A DNA stretch of 64,000 nucleotides. It comes from Coriobacteriaceae bacterium (GTDB lineage: Bacteria > Actinomycetota > Coriobacteriia > Coriobacteriales > QAMH01). The notes beneath the pieces were generated by a model, which saw nothing but the letters and a program-made list of their open reading frames with translations, did no database searches and had not been told where the DNA came from. The stretch is from positions 1-64,000 of the forward strand of contig DAJPGJ010000001.1 of NCBI GenBank assembly GCA_025992705.1, given 5' to 3'. This document shows positions 48,579 to 56,412 of the stretch, piece after piece (positions within the stretch are counted from its first letter, which is position 1; every line of letters starts with the position of its first letter). The translations under genes were made by a program, and so were the position numbers.

Positions 48579-51059
48579 TTAGACCAACTCCCCAAACTTC
48601 TCGCCAAACTTCTTCATGTCGACGTCGAAGCTCTCCCTGAGCGGGACGATATTGCAGCAACTGCACTTATACGGAGCTCCAAAGCCAAGCGCGTTGTTGT
48701 GATGCACGGGAATCATGTCATTGCAATTCGATTGCCAAACTCCAAACAGGCTCGGCTCACTGCCGTTTTGCTCAGGGAACCACCAGCCGTGGTCTGCCTC
48801 GACATATCCAACACGAACTGCGGGGGTCACCCTTGCCTTGTACTTCGCTTTGCCAAACATGTTGGATATCTCGCACCACTGGCCATCTGCGATGCCCAGT
48901 CTCTCCGCGTCCTCTGGGTTTATCTCGACCATCGGATTCGGATCGAGTTCACGGAGAATGGCGACCTGTCTATGCTCCGAGTGGAACGAGCTATAGCGCC
49001 TGTGTCCAGTGGACAATATGAACGGATACAGCTCCATGATCTCGGCATGGGGCAAATCGCGCGCGTGCCATTCCTCTTCCAGCTTCTCCCCGACTCGCGG
49101 ATTCGTCTGCAGCTCCAAATCGTCCATGCCGCTGTCGGGAATTCGAGGACTCAAGTCGGGCTCGTAGTAATAGGGCAGAGGATCCATTCCGTTGGCGTTG
49201 AACGCAGATGACCAGAGTTCGATGCGACCCGTGGGAGTCAGAAATCCCGGCTGTCCGTCCATGCGCAGACGACCCGTCTCGTACTTCCTGTAGTACACGT
49301 TGCGCTTGAACTTCACGAGGTTCTTCACGTCATCGAATTCGTGACGTCCCTCGAGACGGTTCTTGTTGAGATAGTCGTGGTATTCCGTATATTTCTCGTG
49401 CGCGAAGCGCGCCTTCGGGTCATCCGGGAACATGCTCGCCATGCGCTCGGCGAGCAGGCAATAAATCTCGAGATCGCTCTTGCACTCGCCAACCGTAATG
49501 GCCTTGTTGCCTATGCCCGTGGTAATCGATGCGGCGCCGTAATGAGTTCGGTTCACGCCATCATGTTCAAGCACGGTTGTGAGCGGAAGAAACACATCAC
49601 AGGTAGCTTGAATCGTCGGCGTGATGAAGCAGTCGGTACCAAACGCAAAATCAATCGATCGCTCAAAGGCCTTGTGCCAACGTGTCGGATCGGCAGAATT
49701 CGTGGGGGCGAGCAAGTTGCTATTGGCAATCCACGCGAAACGCACAGGATAAGGCTTATCGGTTTCGAGCGCATCGAGCACGCTATCCGCATGGCACCCC
49801 GTAATCTGGTTGCAGTAGAGAGGGTATTTATCCATGCCAAGGCACTCTTGGCGTTCCTCATCGGTCATCTGGTACCAACCCTCAGTAATGAATGACCTTG
49901 TATCGGTAAAGTCCGCGGCTTGACCAGCCACGGCATCTGATGTGAGGTCTTCGGGTTGTGAGAGATCTGCGACGACATTTCCACCCGGTACGTCCAGATT
50001 TCCGGTGATGCTCATGAGCGCCAGCACGCAATGGCCAGCCTGCATGCCATTCGTGTTCTGATCAAATGCAAGACCCCATGCAATGGATGCGGGCTTTGCA
50101 GTGGCATACATACGAGCGAGCTTGTAGATGTTCTCAACAGGGACCTCGCATATTTCAGCAGCTTTTTCGGGCGTCATATGCTTCACTCGCTCGGCAAATT
50201 CATCAAAACCGTATGTCCAGCGATCGACAAAATCATGATCGTAAAGGTCCTCAGAAATGATGATGTTGCACATCGCCATCGCGAGAGCTGCATCGGTACC
50301 CGGACGCACCCTCAACTGCAGCACCGATCGCGTCGAAAGCCAAGTAATGCGCGGATCAATACAGGCGAGCTTCGCACCGCGCTTCATGAGGTCAATCACG
50401 GCGTGCCCAAACATCCCGTCGGGATTTGAGGCCAGGGGCATCTTTCCCCACATGACCATAAGCTCTGGCACTTTATATTGCGGATCGTCATATCCGCCCG
50501 GAAGACCGCCCGCGTAATCCATCTCTGGATAGAGTGCACCGAGAACCATGTTCGAGGCTGTCATGCGCGGTTGGTAGCACGCATAGCCCGATTGGGTGTA
50601 CGCAACGTTAGGCGTGCGGAAAATAGAGAGCTGAAAGTCTTGCGAGAGCATGCCATCGCGTCCGGTACCGACAAAAATCGCCATGGTCTTTCTACCATAC
50701 TTGTCGGTCAGACGCTTCCAATTGTCCATGATGATATCCAGCGCCTCATCCCAAGAGCAGCGCTCCCAAGCATCTGCATCACCGCGCTTCTCCTTCGCGC
50801 GTTTCATGGGATGAATAACACGCGTAGGATTGTAAACGTAATCCTTGAGGGCAAGGCAACGAGGGCAAAGCCTGCCTTGCGTAATCGGATCGTTCTCGTC
50901 GCCTTCGATATGGTCAAGACGTCCGTCTTTATCGACATAAACCTTGATTCCGCAACCAACCGGGTGACAGCCGGGCGGAGACCATACCGACGAACGGATT
51001 ACTGTGAAATCGCCATCTTGGTACTTCCACGGTTTGCCGAGATCGGTTTCGAATTCCAT
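48579..51059 (-). CDS. Molybdopterin oxidoreductase, catechol-dehydroxylase-like context
   Basis: 826 aa. N-terminal cluster motif WSPPGCHPVGCG with C31 and C36, then C65 and C68 (GRLCPRC). Other family features: CSWDEALDIIMDNWK, VMWGKMPLASNPDGMFGHAVIDLMKRGAKL, RPGTDAALAMAM, YDHDFVDRWTYGFDE, and a C-terminal dinucleotide-binding domain (FILSTGHRRYSSFHSEHRQ). No Tat leader. Strong AAGGAGG upstream of the ATG at 51059. First gene of a minus operon with ferredoxin, zinc ribbon and transhydroxylase-like genes, divergent from a TetR-like regulator. Related in sequence to the 745-aa enzyme at 53664-55901. The large-subunit/ferredoxin arrangement resembles gut Coriobacteriia catechol dehydroxylases; substrate not determinable. 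Confidence 0.87.
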   Translation of the reverse strand: MEFETDLGKPWKYQDGDFTVIRSSVWSPPGCHPVGCGIKVYVDKDGRLDHIEGDENDPITQGRLCPRCLALKDYVYNPTRVIHPMKRAKEKRGDADAWERCSWDEALDIIMDNWKRLTDKYGRKTMAIFVGTGRDGMLSQDFQLSIFRTPNVAYTQSGYACYQPRMTASNMVLGALYPEMDYAGGLPGGYDDPQYKVPELMVMWGKMPLASNPDGMFGHAVIDLMKRGAKLACIDPRITWLSTRSVLQLRVRPGTDAALAMAMCNIIISEDLYDHDFVDRWTYGFDEFAERVKHMTPEKAAEICEVPVENIYKLARMYATAKPASIAWGLAFDQNTNGMQAGHCVLALMSITGNLDVPGGNVVADLSQPEDLTSDAVAGQAADFTDTRSFITEGWYQMTDEERQECLGMDKYPLYCNQITGCHADSVLDALETDKPYPVRFAWIANSNLLAPTNSADPTRWHKAFERSIDFAFGTDCFITPTIQATCDVFLPLTTVLEHDGVNRTHYGAASITTGIGNKAITVGECKSDLEIYCLLAERMASMFPDDPKARFAHEKYTEYHDYLNKNRLEGRHEFDDVKNLVKFKRNVYYRKYETGRLRMDGQPGFLTPTGRIELWSSAFNANGMDPLPYYYEPDLSPRIPDSGMDDLELQTNPRVGEKLEEEWHARDLPHAEIMELYPFILSTGHRRYSSFHSEHRQVAILRELDPNPMVEINPEDAERLGIADGQWCEISNMFGKAKYKARVTPAVRVGYVEADHGWWFPEQNGSEPSLFGVWQSNCNDMIPVHHNNALGFGAPYKCSCCNIVPLRESFDVDMKKFGEKFGELV

Positions 51060-51210
51060 GCAGTCCTCCTTCTGACATGAGTCGAACGAAAGCTAGGCCG
51101 AGGGAAGCGCGCGCTTCCACTCTCTGTCATCAATTCTGGTTGCATGAAAAACGCAGCTCAAGCTATAAGAACGGTACTCTGAACAGCAGGACGCTGCCAT
51201 CTTGTGCGCA

Positions 51211-51229
51211 TGTCCATCGGCAATGGACA
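51211..51229. promoter_or_regulatory. Candidate TetR-type operator
   Basis: TGTCCAT, five bases, ATGGACA in the 251-base gap between the divergent molybdoenzyme operon and TetR-like gene. It is followed directly by ACAC..GTGT. A TATAAT on the minus strand at 51274-51279 could serve the operon. Confidence 0.4.
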
Positions 51230-51310
51230 CTGTCGCCAATGTGTCTTATGAGAATTTACATGGTGAGGCGCAGATTATAGAATCCGAATGAGCAGTCGTC
51301 GGGGGGGCTT

Positions 51311-51940
51311 ATGGACAATGACTACGCATCGCCAAACTTTTCCACGAAGATGAAGATTCTCTCATCTCTGAATCGACTATCTGGCGAGCAGGGCAATTCG
51401 TTCGATTCGGTAAGCGTCATCCAAATCTGCGAGGACTGCTCTATTTCCAGGTCAACGTTTTACAACCATTTTGAAGATAAGAACGCTATCGTCAGATGGC
51501 ATTCGAATATCGCCTACGAGATGGGCGTAGACAGAATTGGCAGAACCCTCACTTGGCAAGAGGGGCATTTCATCACAACTCGCTTTCTTGAGAAATACAG
51601 CACGCTCTACTCAATGGCAGGATCCGTTACCGATTATGGAGGAGTGCGCCCCTTCTTCTTCAGGCATCGGGTAGAAAATCTCCAAGTCACATTGACGCAG
51701 TTCTTCAACATGCACATAACGGAAACACTCGACTTCCTGATTAAGGCAACTGCATCCGTCGAATCCGCGATGGGCAACATTCGTTACTTTGAATCACCAG
51801 AAGAGCGCATCGACGCCCGGGAATATGCTGAACTCATTACCCAGGCGGTTCCACATGACATCTACGATCTCTTGAAGGTACCCGCCGACACTTCGAGAGA
51901 TGACAGTATCATCCTTGCGCTCATCGGTAACGGAGTCTAA
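51311..51940 (+). CDS. TetR-like transcriptional regulator
   Basis: 209 aa. The N-terminal helix-turn-helix is VSVIQICEDCSISRSTFYNHFEDKNAIVRW (about 35-64), the TetR_N form in which the recognition helix reads S-R-S-T-F-Y-N-H-F. The C-terminal ligand domain is poorly conserved and contains several aromatic residues (YSTLYSMAGSVTDYGGVRPFFFRHR). Divergently placed next to the molybdoenzyme operon, which it probably controls in response to a small molecule. The ribosome site is poor (GGGGGGGCTT before the ATG). Lower GC than flanking core genes. Confidence 0.8.
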   Translation: MDNDYASPNFSTKMKILSSLNRLSGEQGNSFDSVSVIQICEDCSISRSTFYNHFEDKNAIVRWHSNIAYEMGVDRIGRTLTWQEGHFITTRFLEKYSTLYSMAGSVTDYGGVRPFFFRHRVENLQVTLTQFFNMHITETLDFLIKATASVESAMGNIRYFESPEERIDAREYAELITQAVPHDIYDLLKVPADTSRDDSIILALIGNGV

Positions 51941-51960
51941 GGTACATACGGAAAAGAGGA

Positions 51961-51984
51961 AGCGGCCCCGTAGGGGGCCGCTTC
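51961..51984. terminator. Bidirectional hairpin between TetR and MFS genes
   Basis: AAGCGGCCCC / GGGGCCGCTT with loop GTAG, 20 bases after the TetR stop and 38 before the convergent MFS stop. CCTTCT follows; no long T-run. Confidence 0.75.
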
Positions 51985-52022
51985 CTTCTGGGGGAGGGTA
52001 TGACTAGTCCCGGAGTGAGGAC

Positions 52023-53252
52023 TCAGTCAGCATTGGTTTGCCCCGAGGGAACAGAATTCTGGTGAATCTTGCCCTTGAGGCCAAGCTCCGGCGTAATCAT
52101 CATGACGACACCTGCCAGGATTACAGAAATGGAGCAGAGCACGAAGAAGAATGCCATGTTTCCGCCAGATAACGGCGTGAACACAAATGACGGTATCAAG
52201 AACGCTGCGAGATTCTGGAAGAACGTCTGAATTCCACCTGCTGTGCCCATATACTCCGGCTTGATGGTTGGGATGAGGCCAACGCAGCCCTTGATGAGCG
52301 CGATGTTGCCCCAAGAAAGCAGGCATCCGGAAATAATGAGGGGCAGAGTCGCGTCACCAAGTGGAAGCAGCCAACCGGCAATCAGCAGCGCATTGCCCAC
52401 AAAAACCGTAATGGCGAAAACCGGCTTTATTCTCTTCAGCGCATCGGCGATAGGACCGACAATCCAATTCGAGGGAATACCCGCCAAGGAGATCATCGAC
52501 GCCCAAGCAGCGGCCATCGCAGGATCGAGACCTTTGCTCTGAAGGCCGATCGGAACATTTCCGGCATAGGATGCCGAAGAGGCCATGGAGAGAACCATCG
52601 CGAGTGAGACGAGGAGCAGGATCTTATTGGAGAGAACGGACTTCACGGCCTTGGCGCTGTATTCGTCCTTGATGACGACGGCATTCTTTGGCATGCGCGC
52701 CAATGCGAACCAGATGACGCAGGCAACGACGAAGACAGCCGCCGTGCCGGTGAACATGGGGCCAATCTCGGGGCAACCCGATGCTAAGGCCATCATGATG
52801 GAAACACCCACACCAGCGCCAGAGACGTATAACGTCATTGCGGTCGTGACTTGCCTCTTGCCAAACCAGGCACCAAGAAACTTAACTGAATTCGCATTCA
52901 TACCGGCAAGACCGATGCCCATCACGAAACACGAGATATAGAGCGGCCAGAACTCGACGCAGAAGATACGGGCGATTGCCGCAGCACAGGAAATGACCAT
53001 GCCGATTCCCAGAATCTTTGTGACGCCAAATCGATCCGCAAGGATGCCCATCGGAATGGACAGGAGCGCACCGGTCAAAAAGCTAATCATCGTCAGCTGA
53101 ATGAACAGGTCTTGTGGGACTCCCCAACCGCCTATTAGCACCTCGGCATACGCACCGGGGACCATCAAGGCAGCCATGAGCGTCGCGTGCATAAGAAAGA
53201 GGCAGAATACCGCAATCCACCGTCTTGGAGAAAGCTTTTCTTTTTCGTTCAT
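52023..53252 (-). CDS. MFS transporter of molybdoenzyme operon
   Basis: 409 aa from the ATG at 53252 (GGAAGG nine bases upstream), with about 12 helices. The loop 2-3 motif is GILADRFGVTKILGIGM (G-x-L-a-D-r-x-G), and the mirrored loop is GPIADALKRIKPVF. The sequence type is close to the oxalate/formate or NarK/CynX-like antiporters, but no substrate can be assigned. Last gene of a three-gene minus operon (molybdoenzyme, ferredoxin, MFS), so it probably imports the enzyme's substrate or exports its product. This gene order is also seen for soluble-type catechol dehydroxylases of gut Coriobacteriia. Confidence 0.88.
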   Translation of the reverse strand: MNEKEKLSPRRWIAVFCLFLMHATLMAALMVPGAYAEVLIGGWGVPQDLFIQLTMISFLTGALLSIPMGILADRFGVTKILGIGMVISCAAAIARIFCVEFWPLYISCFVMGIGLAGMNANSVKFLGAWFGKRQVTTAMTLYVSGAGVGVSIMMALASGCPEIGPMFTGTAAVFVVACVIWFALARMPKNAVVIKDEYSAKAVKSVLSNKILLLVSLAMVLSMASSASYAGNVPIGLQSKGLDPAMAAAWASMISLAGIPSNWIVGPIADALKRIKPVFAITVFVGNALLIAGWLLPLGDATLPLIISGCLLSWGNIALIKGCVGLIPTIKPEYMGTAGGIQTFFQNLAAFLIPSFVFTPLSGGNMAFFFVLCSISVILAGVVMMITPELGLKGKIHQNSVPSGQTNAD

Positions 53253-53328
53253 TGGTAATTCCTTCCTTGGTCTCGTATGAAACCTGCAAGTCGGAGATTC
53301 TCGTTGCAAGGCGAACTTGTCTTGTAGC

Positions 53329-53661
53329 TCAGCGGATGGTGTAGAGGGCGCGATCGAGGTGACCCTCCATGTCCTTGGCAAGCTCACTCACGTTTCCGTA
53401 GCTTATGCAGCGAGCTTGGCAATGCTGTACGCAGCTGGGCTGTTTTCCAAGCGATACCCTCGTCGCACATCCATCGCACTGATCAGTTGGAATCGGAACA
53501 TATGAGAGCTGCCATGTTTCGGGTGCGTATTCCCAAGGACCCAGCTCGAACACCTTGATTCCCGTTTGACCAACCGGCATGTCGTGTTCCTGTTGGCACG
53601 CCATCTCGCATGCATGGCAACCCGTACACCAATCCGTTTCTATAAGAAGGCCCTTAGTCAT
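53329..53661 (-). CDS. 4Fe-4S ferredoxin subunit of molybdoenzyme
   Basis: 110 aa. Cluster motifs CTGCHACEMAC (12-22), CDGCATRVSLGKQPSC and CVQHCQARCISYGNVSEL. Paralogue of the 119-aa ferredoxin at 48219-48578. Begins three bases after the large-subunit TAG. No signal peptide. Electron carrier for the 745-aa molybdoenzyme. Confidence 0.9.
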   Translation of the reverse strand: MTKGLLIETDWCTGCHACEMACQQEHDMPVGQTGIKVFELGPWEYAPETWQLSYVPIPTDQCDGCATRVSLGKQPSCVQHCQARCISYGNVSELAKDMEGHLDRALYTIR

Positions 53662-53663
53662 GG

Positions 53664-55901
53664 CTATTCACCATCCTTCGCCTTGTAAATCTTGCAAAGT
53701 GAGCACTTGTAGTTGCATCCAAAGCCACCATCACCATTCCCGAAGGGGATAAGATTGTTGATGTTGAGCTCGAAGGCATCGTAGAACTGCTCGGGGTCGG
53801 CCTCCGGATACCACCATCCATGATCACTCGATACAATCTTCTCGCCCCATATGGGTGTCTCCTTGACGCGTCTCTTCGCGCGGCCAAACTGATTCTCGAC
53901 CCACACCCAGTCGCCATCACGAACCCCATAGCGCTTAGCGGTTTCCGGATGCACCTCTAGAACGGGATCGGGATGCTGGGAGCGCAGGCGTTCGATCTGA
54001 CGATGTTCGGAATGGAACGATGAATGACGACGCGAACCCGTTGACAGAATAAGCGGATACTCCTCCATCAGCTCAGGCGTGGACCCAGGTCCAGGTGTCG
54101 GCTCCTCGAAATACGGAAGCGGATCGATCCCGGCCGAAGCATATATGGTCGAATACAGCTCAATACGGCCAGTAAGCGTCCCGAAGCCAGGTTGTCCATC
54201 TGCCCTCAAAAGGCCCTTTTCATGACGGTTGTACTCGAAGGGAATCATTGCTGGACCACATTCCTGCACTTCTTTGAAGCTCATTGCTGTCGAGGTCAAG
54301 ACGTCATCGAACATCGCCTGCACGTTTTTCCACGGCCATGCTTCGGGATTGATGCGCCTTCCAATCTCCAGATTGATCTCCATGTCCGATTTACGATCGG
54401 TCTCCAGTACCTTGTTAATCGTATCGGCACGCTGCGCACCGCAGATCACACAAAGGCCATCACGCTCGGGATAGGTCGCCGCAGGCAAAAGCACGTCAGC
54501 AAAAGCCATCGCCGTCGGTGTCATGAAGAGATCGACATTGACAATGAAGTCGAGCTTCTTCGTTGCCTCGTACACACGCCTCGGATCGGTGCCCATACAC
54601 GCGATTACATTGCAGGCCTGTAGATACAAACCATGGATAGCATACGGCTCACCGGTCTCCATGGCATGCATGAGCTCATCAGCATTGCACGTACGGATTA
54701 GGCGGCAAAGCGGATATTTCTCTCCGCCAATGATTTTCGCCTCTTGCTCTGGAGTCAGGAACTCCGCACCCCAACCTGCGCTTGCATATGAAAGAAGCGT
54801 AGGAGGCAGTATGTTCGTACCGGGTTTTTCGATGTTGCCCGTGATGTGGAAGATGCTCATGATGGCCTGACCGGCGGGCAGCGTTTGCTTTACCATGTCG
54901 ACGGCGACGCCCCATTGGAGAGCTGCCGAATCGGCCTTTCCAATCATGCGCGCGGCTTCGATTATTTTCTCCTCCGGCACCCACGTGATTTCGGACACCC
55001 TGGAAGGAGGATACTCTTTGACCCTCTCGGCTAACTCATCAAAACCGTAGGTCCATCTGTCAACAAAATCGTGATCGTACAGATTCTCCTCAATAAGGAC
55101 ATTGAGAATGCCGAGGGCAAGGGCTGCATCGGTGCCAGGTCGCAGGGCAAGGTGAAGCTCGGAATGCCGTGTCAACCAGTTCACCTTGGGATCGACGACA
55201 ATAAGCTTGGTCCCCCTGCGCATAAGGTCGACGACCCAGTGACCGTAGAATCCGTCGGAATTGGAAACGATGGGGTTATTTCCCCAAACGACCATGAGCT
55301 CGGGAACCTTGTACAGAGGATTGTCATAGCGATCTGCAAACTGTTGCGAGCAATCGGCAACGGTCATCCCACCCTGTTGGCAAATACCAGCCATAATGCG
55401 AGGCATATAGCACGCAACGCCCGACATTCCATAGCACAAGTGATTTGGCGACCCCACGGACCAAGCCAGACGAAGCAGCCATTGGGCGACATCGCGACCC
55501 GTACCCTGACCGAAAACGATTGATTCCGGTCCGTACTTTTCGGATATTTCTTTGAATTTGTCGGCAACCAAATCGAATGCCTCATCCCAGGACACCTCGT
55601 GCCATGCGTCCTTGCCGCGGTCTGCGCGATCTCGAACCAGCGGCTTGCTCAGGCGATCCTTGTGGTATACGACCTCGCGAACATCAAGACATCGCTGGCA
55701 AAGACGCCCCTGGTTGTAAGGATGCTCGGGATCGCCCTCAACCTTCACCAGTCTGCCATCATCATCGGTATACATCAGCACACCACAACCGTCATGGCAC
55801 CCTGGTCCCGACCACGCACAACCGCGCGTAACATGTAGCCCGGCTTCGTCATATTGAAATGGCTTCTCGTGCGGGACCAAGACATAGTCTTTCTCGCCCA
55901 T
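53664..55901 (-). CDS. Molybdopterin oxidoreductase, catechol-dehydroxylase-like context
   Basis: 745 aa from the ATG at 55901 (GGAGAGGAG six bases upstream). Cluster motif GCAWSGPGCHDGCG with C28, C35, C39 and then C68 (GRLCQRC). VSWDEAFDLVADKFKEI and VVWGNNPIVSNSDGFYGHWVVDLMRRGTKL are cofactor-binding. RPGTDAALALGILN, YDHDFVDRWTYGFDELAERV and the C-terminal LILSTGSRRHSSFHSEHRQ are shared with the 826-aa paralogue. No Tat leader, so cytoplasmic. First gene of the enzyme-ferredoxin-MFS operon. The set fits a soluble reductive dehydroxylase of phenolic substrates, by context only. Confidence 0.87.
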   Translation of the reverse strand: MGEKDYVLVPHEKPFQYDEAGLHVTRGCAWSGPGCHDGCGVLMYTDDDGRLVKVEGDPEHPYNQGRLCQRCLDVREVVYHKDRLSKPLVRDRADRGKDAWHEVSWDEAFDLVADKFKEISEKYGPESIVFGQGTGRDVAQWLLRLAWSVGSPNHLCYGMSGVACYMPRIMAGICQQGGMTVADCSQQFADRYDNPLYKVPELMVVWGNNPIVSNSDGFYGHWVVDLMRRGTKLIVVDPKVNWLTRHSELHLALRPGTDAALALGILNVLIEENLYDHDFVDRWTYGFDELAERVKEYPPSRVSEITWVPEEKIIEAARMIGKADSAALQWGVAVDMVKQTLPAGQAIMSIFHITGNIEKPGTNILPPTLLSYASAGWGAEFLTPEQEAKIIGGEKYPLCRLIRTCNADELMHAMETGEPYAIHGLYLQACNVIACMGTDPRRVYEATKKLDFIVNVDLFMTPTAMAFADVLLPAATYPERDGLCVICGAQRADTINKVLETDRKSDMEINLEIGRRINPEAWPWKNVQAMFDDVLTSTAMSFKEVQECGPAMIPFEYNRHEKGLLRADGQPGFGTLTGRIELYSTIYASAGIDPLPYFEEPTPGPGSTPELMEEYPLILSTGSRRHSSFHSEHRQIERLRSQHPDPVLEVHPETAKRYGVRDGDWVWVENQFGRAKRRVKETPIWGEKIVSSDHGWWYPEADPEQFYDAFELNINNLIPFGNGDGGFGCNYKCSLCKIYKAKDGE

Positions 55902-56067
55902 TCCCCACTCCTCTCCTTCTCGACAGCTGAAATAACCATCCGTAGATGAGGGTAAGAAGGAGCTCATGGGCATTCAACGAGCATGATGGGGCATCCTTCC
56001 ACCGTAAGCACTCAGTCTTGAGAAAATGAAATATCAGATTGGACACTCTTTGGATTCTGTGCATCAA

Positions 56068-56164
56068 CTTGTCTGGCGTGGCCGCAAGCGCGTGACGGAA
56101 GCAGGCGGCGGTTCGAAGTAACAGACACGGGAATGAGACAGTTGCTCAGGGACACTGTCTCATT
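56068..56164 (+). repeat. 97-bp direct repeat, right copy (island boundary)
   Basis: Copy of 43026-43122 carrying the orphan C-terminal codons WRGRKRVTEAGGGSK and a TAA stop, then CAGACACGGGA and the ATGAGACA palindrome 56133-56163. There is no gene body in front: upstream is unrelated sequence after the molybdoenzyme operon. It marks the right edge of the low-GC island. Confidence 0.9.
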
Positions 56165-56412
56165 CCTCGGGCGAATCTCGAAAGAACCGTTCGCGGATTC
56201 GATGCGGCCATCTCCTGGGATGTGCGTGCTATCATCCCTGCCCGACAACCAAATAGGAACTGCAAACGACACATGTGGCGCTACGGCGCGTAAATCTGAT
56301 CACGGCACAGGAGCGATTCGAGCCTCGTGAACCGGATGATTTGCGTGCCGAGCGCTTTCTTGTTGCTTGCATTGGATTTCCCGGCCGCACGCCACGGAAA
56401 GCGAGAAGCACC

